From Telmatospirillum sp. (GTDB lineage: Bacteria; Pseudomonadota; Alphaproteobacteria; Rhodospirillales; Magnetospirillaceae), in contig WASQ01000118.1 in the NCBI GenBank assembly GCA_009712185.1, positions 1 to 42,053 on the forward strand: a stretch of 42,053 bases of DNA, given 5' to 3'. Position numbers and translations under genes: made by a program. The notes beneath the pieces are model-generated. The model was given only the letters and a program-made list of their open reading frames with translations. It did not search any database and was not told where the DNA came from. The number at the start of each line of letters is the position of its first letter. The first letter of the stretch is position 1. This document shows, in pieces, positions 25,843 through 34,136 of the stretch.

Positions 25843-26904
25843 ATGCCATATGTCTCCCCTGCCGATCTGGCCGACCGGCTGCTTGCCTGGTACGACCGCA
25901 ACGCCCGCACGCTGCCCTGGCGCACGCTGCCCGGCGGACGACCCGATCCCTACCATGTCTGGCTGTCGGAAGTCATGCTCCAGCAGACAACCGTGGTCGC
26001 GGTCGCTCCCTATTTCCGGACCTTTATCGAGCGCTGGCCGCCCGTGGGCGACCTGGCCGCCGCGCCGCTGGACGAGGTGCTGCCCGCCTGGGCCGGCCTT
26101 GGCTATTATGCCCGCGCCCGCAATCTGCACAAATGCGCGCAGACGGTCGCGGAATGGCGGGGAGGCGTCTTCCCGGACGATGAGGAGGCGCTGCGTCAGC
26201 TTCCCGGCATCGGCGACTATACCGCGGCGGCGATCACCGCGATCGCCTATGGCCGGCGCGCGGTCGTGATGGACGGCAATATCGAGCGGGTGATTGCCCG
26301 GATGTTTGCCGTGACCGAGCCCCTGCCGGGGGCCAAGCCCCGGCTTAAATCCCTTGCCGGGTCGCTGACCCCCGATTATCGGCCGGGCGATTACGCCCAG
26401 GCGGCGATGGATCTGGGGGCCACCGTCTGTACTCCGCGGCAGCCCGCCTGCGTTCTCTGTCCCTGGCGCGATTCCTGTGAAGGCCGCCGCCAGGGCATTG
26501 CCGAGGGATTGCCGGCGAAAAAGCCGAAAGCGGACCGTCCGACCCGGCGCGGAATCGTCTTCTGGACGGTGCGCAAGGACGGCGCGGTGCTGTTGCGCCG
26601 CCGGCCGGAAACCGGCCTTCTGGGCGGCATGATGGAAATCCCGTCGACCCCCTGGCGCGATCAGCCCTGGACGCTGGAGGATGCCGCCGGCGAAGCTCCG
26701 GTTCAGGCCCCCTGGCGGCTGCTGCCCGGCATGGTCCGTCACACCTTTACCCATTTTCATCTGGAATTGACGGTGGCCGCCGGGCGGGCGAAGGTGCCGG
26801 AGCTGGCGCGGGGGCTCTGGTGTCCCCTCGACCAGTTGGGCGACCATGCGCTGCCGACGTTGATGCGAAAAGTGGTCCACCACGCCCTGGCGAAGGCCTA
26901 TTGA
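25843..26904 (+). CDS. mutY: A/G-specific adenine glycosylase
   Basis: MutY removes adenine mispaired with 8-oxoguanine. The 353-aa product has Glu43 in SEVMLQQT, the helix-hairpin-helix LPGIGDYTAAAI, and the catalytic Asp143 in VVMDGNIERV. Cys195, Cys202, Cys205 and Cys211 (C-x6-C-x2-C-x5-C) bind the [4Fe-4S] cluster. The C-terminal MutT-like domain (about 225-350) recognises 8-oxoG. The ATG at 25843 is chosen because the protein then begins with the normal family N-terminus. Confidence 0.97.
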   Translation: MPYVSPADLADRLLAWYDRNARTLPWRTLPGGRPDPYHVWLSEVMLQQTTVVAVAPYFRTFIERWPPVGDLAAAPLDEVLPAWAGLGYYARARNLHKCAQTVAEWRGGVFPDDEEALRQLPGIGDYTAAAITAIAYGRRAVVMDGNIERVIARMFAVTEPLPGAKPRLKSLAGSLTPDYRPGDYAQAAMDLGATVCTPRQPACVLCPWRDSCEGRRQGIAEGLPAKKPKADRPTRRGIVFWTVRKDGAVLLRRRPETGLLGGMMEIPSTPWRDQPWTLEDAAGEAPVQAPWRLLPGMVRHTFTHFHLELTVAAGRAKVPELARGLWCPLDQLGDHALPTLMRKVVHHALAKAY

Positions 26905-26924
26905 CGTCTGTTTTGGAGAAGTTG

Positions 26925-27530
26925 ATGCGTTTTTCCGCTGTCCTCGTCCCTTTATCCCTGCTGGCCGGTTGTCTGCTTCCTGCCGCGGCCGCCGCCGCCG
27001 CGCAGCCGGGAGGCGGGGAACAGCTCTACCTCATGCCGCCGAAGGGGGGGGAGGTGGCCTTCCATGACACCAAGGGGGCCGTCGATGTGACGGAGGTCCT
27101 GCCCCAGGGGCAGACCCTGAAGGCCTGGACAGAGATGTTGACCGTCCAGATGATCTCCGGCCAGCCGGTCAAGCCGCCTCAGGATCTTTTGAAGGAGCAG
27201 GTCGATGTGGTCCGCAACGCCTGCGAGGACATCGGCGTCGGCCAGTTGAGCCTCGGCGTCGAAAATGGCTATGAGACCGGGCTTCGGGCGATCGTCTGTC
27301 CCAAGTCGAAGCAATGGGGCGATGGGGAACTCAGTCTTTATAAAGTGATCAGTGGCAGGGACCGCGCCTATGTGATCTGGCGGTCCTGGCGCGGTCCCGC
27401 TTTTGAAAAGGACCGTCTGCCGGTTCCCGCGGAAAAGACCACGGAGTGGCTGGATTTCATGCGTCAGGTGGTCCTCTGCGACGATCGTGACCAGAAGCGC
27501 GCCTGCCCGACGGGGCAGGGCGGACGGTAA
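26925..27530 (+). CDS. exported protein of unknown function
   Basis: The 201-aa product begins with a signal peptide (MRFSAVLVPLSLLAGC, then an Ala-rich stretch). It could be a lipoprotein (lipobox LAGC) or be cut after the Ala run before QPGGGEQ. The mature part has WTEMLTVQMISGQPV, a likely disulfide pair among its Cys (RNACEDIG, IVCPKSKQWG, VVLCDDRD, KRACP) and an aromatic stretch AYVIWRSWRGPAF. I do not recognise the family. It follows mutY by 20 bp with GGAGAAG as ribosome-binding site, so it may be co-transcribed with mutY. A strong hairpin follows its stop. Confidence 0.8.
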   Translation: MRFSAVLVPLSLLAGCLLPAAAAAAAQPGGGEQLYLMPPKGGEVAFHDTKGAVDVTEVLPQGQTLKAWTEMLTVQMISGQPVKPPQDLLKEQVDVVRNACEDIGVGQLSLGVENGYETGLRAIVCPKSKQWGDGELSLYKVISGRDRAYVIWRSWRGPAFEKDRLPVPAEKTTEWLDFMRQVVLCDDRDQKRACPTGQGGR

Positions 27531-27537
27531 CAGCTCT

Positions 27538-27569
27538 CCCCGCGCTGATCGGATGGGATCAGCGCGGGG
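27538..27569. terminator. perfect hairpin between convergent genes, likely bidirectional terminator
   Basis: CCCCGCGCTGATC (27538-27550) and GATCAGCGCGGGG (27557-27569) form a perfect 13-bp stem with a 6-base loop, directly after the exported-protein stop and just beyond the POT transporter stop on the other strand. There is no clear T run, but position and strength suit a shared terminator. Confidence 0.65.
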
Positions 27570-27579
27570 GGGCCGCGCG

Positions 27580-28983
27580 TCACTCACCCAGGATCGGTGT
27601 CAGCGGTTTGTTGAACAGCCAGATGATGACGCCGGCCACTCCGGCGATCGCGGCGATCATCAGGAAGAATGTGCCTTTGTCCATGCTGCTCCAGAAGCTG
27701 CCGAGCCAGCCGGACATGAAATTTCCGGCGAAGCTGGTGGCCAGCCAGATACCCATCATCATCGACAGGATGCGGCCGGGGGCCACCTTCGAGACCAGCG
27801 ACAAGCCGATCGGGGACAGATAGAGCTCGCCGGTCGTGACAAAGGCGAAATAGCCGAACAGCCACAGCCAGCTCGCCTTGCCGTCGACGCCGGCATGCTG
27901 GGCGGCGAGGACCATCAGAAGATTGCCGATGGCGACGCCAAAGCAGCCCATGGCCATCTTCGTGACCGTCGATGGTTCCGTCCCCCGCTTCGCCTGCCAG
28001 GCCCACAGTGCGACGACGAAGGGCGTGAAGCTGAAGATCATGAAGGGGTTGAACGCCTGGAACCAGGTCGTCGGAATTTCCGCGGTCCAGGAGAACAGCG
28101 AAATGGAGCGATCGGTGAAATCGTCGGCCCAGAGGGCGATCGTGTTGCCCTGCTGCTCGTAGGTGGCCCAGAACAGAACATTGGGAATCCAGAGGATGAG
28201 AAGGGCGATGACCGCCTTCCATTCCTGCCGGGTGAAGGGCACCTTTTCATGGACCACCGCCTTGCGGGTGATCCGGGCCTCGGGCGGCTGGTGGCGCTGG
28301 CCGTAGAGATAGATGAAAAGCCCGATCACCATGCCGATGCCGGCGGTGCCGAAGCCGTAATGCCAGCCGACGTCCTCACCCAGCGTGCCGCAGACGAGGG
28401 GAGAAAAGAAGGCGCCGAGATTGATGCCGACATAAAAGATCGAGTAGGCGCGATCCCGGCGGTGATCGCCTTGCTGATAAAGACCGCCAACCTGGGTCGA
28501 GATGTTCGGCTTGAACGCCCCGTTTCCCAGGATCAGCATCAGAAGGGCCGGGAGGAACAGGTTTTCAAAGGCCATCATGAAGTGGCCGATGGCCATCAGG
28601 ATGGCGCCGACGATGACGGTTCGGCTGCGTCCCAGGAGCCGGTCGGCGACCAGACCGCCCAGGATGGGGGTCAGAAACACGAGGCCGGTGTAAAGGCCGT
28701 AGACCTGCGACGCCATGGGTTGGACGCCGAGGGGGCCGAACATCCATTCCAGCGCGGACTTCAGCGTGGTGTAGCCGAGAACGTTGTCGTCCGGGTTTTT
28801 GAGAAACAGATATTTCACCATGTAAAGGGTGAGCAGCGCCCGCATCCCGTAATAGGAGAAGCGCTCCCACATCTCGGTGGCGAACAGGAAGGTCAGGCCT
28901 TTGGGATGGCCGAACCAGGTCGCCGCGGCGGCCGCTTGGGGGACGGCGTCGCCGGTTGCCGTCAGTGGGGGCGATTGACTCAA
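27580..28983 (-). CDS. POT/PTR family peptide:proton symporter
   Basis: The 467-aa membrane protein takes up di- and tripeptides with protons. The family motif ExxERFSYYG is present as EMWERFSYYGMRALLTLYMV near 38-57. PTR2 signature parts follow: GGLVADRLLGRSRTVIVGA, GNGAFKPNISTQVGGLY and FYVGINLGAFFSP. Near the C-terminus GELYLSPIGLSLVSKVAP is typical of the family. About 14 helices can be counted. It stands alone; the 202 bp upstream (28984-29185) should hold its promoter, which I could not define. Confidence 0.94.
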   Translation of the reverse strand: MSQSPPLTATGDAVPQAAAAATWFGHPKGLTFLFATEMWERFSYYGMRALLTLYMVKYLFLKNPDDNVLGYTTLKSALEWMFGPLGVQPMASQVYGLYTGLVFLTPILGGLVADRLLGRSRTVIVGAILMAIGHFMMAFENLFLPALLMLILGNGAFKPNISTQVGGLYQQGDHRRDRAYSIFYVGINLGAFFSPLVCGTLGEDVGWHYGFGTAGIGMVIGLFIYLYGQRHQPPEARITRKAVVHEKVPFTRQEWKAVIALLILWIPNVLFWATYEQQGNTIALWADDFTDRSISLFSWTAEIPTTWFQAFNPFMIFSFTPFVVALWAWQAKRGTEPSTVTKMAMGCFGVAIGNLLMVLAAQHAGVDGKASWLWLFGYFAFVTTGELYLSPIGLSLVSKVAPGRILSMMMGIWLATSFAGNFMSGWLGSFWSSMDKGTFFLMIAAIAGVAGVIIWLFNKPLTPILGE

Positions 28984-29185
28984 GGGCGGATTCCTTATGC
29001 TTGGTCCTTGCCGGACTTTGGTGTCGGTCGAACGCGGCCTGCCGGGCCATGTCGGTTCGCGGTCGACCGGGGACCGGACAACCTGGACGCTCCCATGGCT
29101 GACCTCGGGAATTGCACCAATTGAAAGAAAGTTTCAAGGCTTTCCGAAGGCCTGTGTCGCCCGGTATGGCCGGGGCCGGCGTTCG

Positions 29186-30304
<1,119 letters not shown>

Positions 30305-30314
30305 TTAACCGTCG

Positions 30315-30947
30315 TCAAGAATGGGTTGAAATGGCTGTCTTTTCGAAGAGATCGCCAATCGGCGCGAAGCTCCTTCGGTGATGGGGGGTCAGGCCCAGCC
30401 GACCAAGGGCGGCGCGGTGCTCCGCCGTCCCGTATCCCGCATTGCGGTCCCATCCGTAACCGGGAAAATCCTGGGAAAGCGCGGTCATCAGACGGTCGCG
30501 GGTCACTTTCGCGACCACCGAGGCGGCGGCGATGGAGAGGCTGCGGGAATCTCCTTTCACGATGCACTGAACCGGGCAGGGCAAAGGCGGGCGCTGGTTT
30601 CCGTCCACCAGGGCGTGGTCGATAGCCGTTTTTTCCCTGAGGGCCGCCACCGCGCGTCCCATCGCGAGGAAGGTGGCCTGAAGGATGTTCACCCGGTCGA
30701 TCTCCTCCACCTCCCCCCGGCCGAGGCCGACCTGGGCACATTCCAGGATGACGTCATAGAGTGTGTCGCGTTTTTTTGCCGACAGCTTTTTGGAATCGTC
30801 CAGCGTGTCGGCGAGAATCGCCGGAAGTGTCCGCGGCAGGACCACGGCGGCGGCGATCACCGGGCCGGCCAGCGGGCCGCGGCCCACTTCGTCGACGCCG
30901 CAGACGATACCGGGAAGGGCCTGTTCAAAACTGAAATCGGGAGGCAT
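30315..30947 (-). CDS. rnhB: ribonuclease HII
   Basis: RNase HII removes ribonucleotides embedded in DNA. The 210-aa protein shows the type 2 signature GVDEVGRGPLAGPVIAAAV (catalytic Asp and Glu), DDSKKLSAKKRD, the Asp in DHALVDGNQRP, the KGDSRSLSIAAASVVAKVTRD block and a late NAGYGTAEHRAALGRLGLTPHHRRSF. An ATG at 30947 gives the usual N-terminus; an in-frame TTG at 30974 is the alternative. It precedes ccrM, an order seen in other alphaproteobacteria. Confidence 0.96.
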   Translation of the reverse strand: MPPDFSFEQALPGIVCGVDEVGRGPLAGPVIAAAVVLPRTLPAILADTLDDSKKLSAKKRDTLYDVILECAQVGLGRGEVEEIDRVNILQATFLAMGRAVAALREKTAIDHALVDGNQRPPLPCPVQCIVKGDSRSLSIAAASVVAKVTRDRLMTALSQDFPGYGWDRNAGYGTAEHRAALGRLGLTPHHRRSFAPIGDLFEKTAISTHS

Positions 30948-31117
30948 GGGCGTAAAGGGGCTCCGGCGGGTCAACGATCCGCCATCATTGTCGGCCCGCC
31001 CCTGATCCGCAAGCTCTGTTGACGTCCCTGCCGTTTTCCGGAAATCCCGGGTCGCGCCACGTTACTGAGCGGGGGCGCGGGGCCACGCCGGCCAGGCCTC
31101 CGACGGGGCCGCCGGTC

Positions 31118-32239
31118 TTACCCGAACAACGATAACTGGTCCCCCTGACGGGGTGGCGGCCGAAACAGATCGGTCCTGAGCTCCGGGCGGGACCCCAGCC
31201 TGAGGCGTTCCGTCGCGATCCGGAAGCGTCCGGACAGCATGGCGTGGTAAGAGCCGCTTCCCGAAAAGCGTTGTCCAAATCTGGGATCGTTGAGGCGTCC
31301 TCCCCGGCACTGACGCAGAAGGTTCAGGACCCGGTCGCGGCGGTCGGGGAAATGGTGCGCCAGCCATTGATCGAACAGCGGGGCGACCTCCAGCGGTAGG
31401 CGCAGCAGCAGCCAGCTTGCCGAGTTGGCGCCGCGACCGGTCGCGGCCTCCAGGATGCGTTCCATCTCATGGTCGGTCAGGCCCGGGATCAGCGGAGCCA
31501 CGCTGACACCGGCGGGAATCGAGGCGGCGGCCAGGGCGCCAAGGGTCTCCAGCCGTTTTTCCGGAACCGCGGCCCGGGGCTCGAGACGGCGGGCGAGGGG
31601 GCGGTCCAGCGTGGTGATCGACAGCGTCACCGACACCAGTCCATTCTTCGCCATGGCCGCCAGAATATCGATGTCGCGGAGGATAAGCGCCGATTTTGTC
31701 GTGATGGTCACCGGATGGTGAAAGGCTGCCAGGATCTCAAGAATGCCGCGCATGATACCCAGGCGGCGTTCGACAGGTTGGTAAGGGTCGGTGTTGGTGC
31801 CGATGGCGATCGGCTGGCAGCGGTATCCGGGCTGACGCAATTCCCGGTCCAGCAGGGCCGGGGCATCGGGCTTGGCGAACAGCCGTGTTTCGAAATCGAT
31901 ACCGGACGAAAGACCGAGATAGCCGTGACTGGGGCGCGCGAAGCAGTAGATGCAGCCATGCTCGCAGCCGCGGTACGGATTGATGGACCGGTCGAAGGGA
32001 ATGTCGGGAGAGCTGTTGCGCGTGATCACCGTCCGGGCATGGTCGGTCGTGACCACAGTGGGGAGCGGCGGGCTCTCCCCGTCACCGTCGCATTGAGGGG
32101 TCCCATTGCCTGTGTCTTCGGTCACGGCACCATAAGTCCCGCTGTGCCAGCCGTCGTCGATCCGGTCCCGCCGGTGGCGCTCAAAGCGGCCATCGGGATT
32201 GCTGATGGCGCCGCGGTGATGTGGGGTTTGAACAGGCAT
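31118..32239 (-). CDS. PA0069-family radical SAM protein
   Basis: The 373-aa protein is a radical SAM enzyme of the PA0069 / spore-photoproduct-lyase-like group of unproven function. The cluster motif CEHGCIYCF (C-x3-C-x2-C) lies in DRSINPYRGCEHGCIYCFAR. Other fixed parts are the flanking SPDIPFDRSINPYRG, GTNTDPYQPVER and VTLSITTLD, plus LEPRAAVPEKRLETL. The N-terminus (RGAISNPDGRFE) is typical of the family. The ATG at 32239 is preferred; the open frame continues to 32320, but that stretch is AT-rich and unlike the family. The gene borders the AT-rich patch. Confidence 0.9.
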   Translation of the reverse strand: MPVQTPHHRGAISNPDGRFERHRRDRIDDGWHSGTYGAVTEDTGNGTPQCDGDGESPPLPTVVTTDHARTVITRNSSPDIPFDRSINPYRGCEHGCIYCFARPSHGYLGLSSGIDFETRLFAKPDAPALLDRELRQPGYRCQPIAIGTNTDPYQPVERRLGIMRGILEILAAFHHPVTITTKSALILRDIDILAAMAKNGLVSVTLSITTLDRPLARRLEPRAAVPEKRLETLGALAAASIPAGVSVAPLIPGLTDHEMERILEAATGRGANSASWLLLRLPLEVAPLFDQWLAHHFPDRRDRVLNLLRQCRGGRLNDPRFGQRFSGSGSYHAMLSGRFRIATERLRLGSRPELRTDLFRPPPRQGDQLSLFG

Positions 32240-32513
32240 TACAAATCGTATCAGGAAAGTGCTGAACAAAACAAGAACATTCAGGATGCAGACAGTTATA
32301 TTGCGGTCATGAAAATCCATTATATTTATATGGGTAAATGTAGAAATATAATATGCATCACTGGTTCCTGATGTATAGGAAATTTATCGGGATGCGCATG
32401 TATGGCCGAAAGTTCTATTCAAAAATGTCTCCGGAGTATTTAATTCAAGTTATCAGGTCGAGCCGGCCATAAAGACAAAAGGCCGGCCGGAAACAGGATC
32501 CGGGAGGTAGGGA
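32240..32513. other. AT-rich intergenic patch with a 7-bp hairpin
   Basis: From 32240 to about 32460 the composition is far more AT-rich than the window average. No gene, RNA or mobile element was recognised. Near its end GCCGGCC (32462-32468) can pair with GGCCGGC (32481-32487) over a 12-base A-rich loop, just upstream of the 61-aa ORF, so it could lie in its leader. Confidence 0.6.
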
Positions 32514-32699
32514 ATGAACGAACGGCTCCAGGACGCAGAAAATCGCGAGACGGCCGTTGGTCCCGGCGATGCCGCGCCCACAGGCGGTCCGCCGGCCGAC
32601 GCGGTGGCGGAGGAGGGGCATCCGCGATATGCAGGACGGGATGGGCGCGATCATCCGCACCGCGAATATGATGCCTTTATGCGTGTGATCCGTCGCTGA
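32514..32699 (+). CDS. small hypothetical protein, 61 aa
   Basis: The ATG at 32514 follows GGGAGGT by 5 bases, a near-perfect ribosome-binding site that argues for real translation. The 61-aa product is hydrophilic and rich in Ala, Gly, Asp, Glu and Arg, probably disordered in the middle (Pro/Gly-rich), with HPRYAGRDGRDHPHREYDAF and a basic C-terminus. No membrane segment and no family are recognised. It is GC-rich itself but placed between AT-rich stretches. Confidence 0.5.
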   Translation: MNERLQDAENRETAVGPGDAAPTGGPPADAVAEEGHPRYAGRDGRDHPHREYDAFMRVIRR

Positions 32700-33049
32700 C
32701 CGGTCGCGTCGCCCCGCAGTCTTTGGGGGCGTTGGTCGTTTCCGATCCGCGAAGACGACGATGAGTCCAACCGGCGATGGGCGCGGCGCATCGCCGGCCG
32801 GATGGTTGGCATCCGGTCCCGTTCGCGCATCCCCTTCCGGTTCACGTCCTGACGCGGGGCCGGTCCCCGCCCGGGTGCCCCTTCTCCCATCGGCCGCTTC
32901 CCCTCCCCATCGGCCGCTACCCACGCGACAACCCGTTCCATATTTCCGCCGAGGACCGCCAATCGGGTTGCCGCTGGCAATTCGATAGGAATTCGTGCCG
33001 CTATTATGATAATCAAATCATACATATGATCATAACTAGCGGTTTAGCT
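32700..33049. other. intergenic region, about 350 bp, upstream of the AraC-family gene
   Basis: No gene, RNA or relic was recognised. The first 290 bp are GC-rich, then composition drops sharply near 32985-33049 (ctattatgataatcaaatcat). A 13-bp direct repeat cccatcggccgct occurs at 32886-32898 and 32906-32918. The region should hold the promoter of the AraC-family gene; none could be fixed. Confidence 0.5.
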
Positions 33050-33988
33050 ATGAAAAATTATTACAATTTTTCGGGCATATCACCACAAAGATCCGAGTAT
33101 CTCTTCGAGGAATACTTTAATGAGAACGTTTTTAATTCAAAAATTTCATTTCCGGAAGGCGCCGACTGGGCAACAACGTGGCTGAAGTACGATTTTTTTA
33201 GAAAATTCGAATTACATGACGCCAATCTGCCCCCGCATCACATCATATCGATCGTTAGAGGAACCTATTCTGACCATCGTGATCGAATTTCCATAATATT
33301 AGTGGCAGACGGCACCATGTCTATATCTTCAAAAAGACGAAAATTTATTTATTCTAAAGGAGATATTTACATACATGATAGTTATCTCGTCGATGAAATA
33401 ATGGCTTATTCTAAATCTCGCCTGATTATTTTTAAAGTTGACAGAAAAATGTTCGAAAACGCGGTTGATTATGATCATGGGGCCGCGTTCGATCCCTCAG
33501 TTTTTTTTAATTGCTGGTCCCGAACTCTTGAGTCCTATCTCCGGTCGCTGATCGCATCGGACCTGGATTCCTTCGCCCTGCCGCAGTCCCTGATACCGGC
33601 CCATGTCCTGGCCCTGACGTCCCTGGCCCTGAGCGGGGCAGAGGGCGGCCTGCGAAGCGCCCAGCGCAAAACCCTGAGCCGGATCCGCCTCACCATGCTG
33701 GAACGGATCGCCGAGACAGGATTGTCGCCGGAGGACATCGCCGCCGACCATCGCATGTCACGCCGGACACTGTTTTCATTGTTCGCGCAGTCCGGCGGTA
33801 GCTTCGAACAGGAGTTGCAGGCGATGCGGTTGGAGAGGGCCGCCGATCTGCTGGGAAGTCCGTTCAACCGGACCAAAACCATTTCCGAGATCTGCTATGC
33901 GTCCGGATTCGGAAGTGTCAGCAGTTTTTGTACGCTGTTTAAAAGAAGATACGGCGTGACCCCCTCAGCCTACCGGTCCGACCTATAA
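33050..33988 (+). CDS. AraC family transcriptional regulator
   Basis: The 312-aa product has an N-terminal sensor-like domain (about 1-155) with no recognised family but the layout of AraC-binding or cupin-like domains, and a C-terminal AraC DNA-binding domain with two helix-turn-helix units: LSPEDIAADHRMSRRTLFSLFAQSGGSFEQEL, and the conserved ISEICYASGFGSVSSFCTLFKRRYGVTPSAYR. Both extracts span 33720-33985. Start is uncertain: ATG at 33026 or 33050, both without a good ribosome-binding site. The first half of the gene (33000-33515) is clearly AT-rich, the second half GC-rich like the genome, so the gene looks mosaic. Target unknown. Confidence 0.8.
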   Translation: MKNYYNFSGISPQRSEYLFEEYFNENVFNSKISFPEGADWATTWLKYDFFRKFELHDANLPPHHIISIVRGTYSDHRDRISIILVADGTMSISSKRRKFIYSKGDIYIHDSYLVDEIMAYSKSRLIIFKVDRKMFENAVDYDHGAAFDPSVFFNCWSRTLESYLRSLIASDLDSFALPQSLIPAHVLALTSLALSGAEGGLRSAQRKTLSRIRLTMLERIAETGLSPEDIAADHRMSRRTLFSLFAQSGGSFEQELQAMRLERAADLLGSPFNRTKTISEICYASGFGSVSSFCTLFKRRYGVTPSAYRSDL

Positions 33989-34136
33989 AATTTGAATTTA
34001 AGTATCATCATTGTCGCATCATAAGAGTATTTATAAATTTTATATTTCAACTTTATGTTGCGTTGCACGGAGGGGAAAGAAAAACGGCACTGAGAGTGAA
34101 GGTCCGGTTCTTTTTCCTGATGAGGGGTCCCTTACG

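Noticed and set aside
29100-29150. Heat-shock-like promoter (CTTGAAA...) upstream of the POT transporter
   Set aside because: The -35-like element is present on the minus strand, but no convincing -10 partner stands at the right distance.
32651-33025. 124-aa minus-strand ORF upstream of the AraC-family gene
   Set aside because: It has no ribosome-binding site or recognisable domain, crosses a composition change and overlaps the end of the small ORF.
32240-34136. Prophage or genomic island with integration site
   Set aside because: No integrase, transposase, tRNA target or flanking direct repeats were seen; only composition is unusual.
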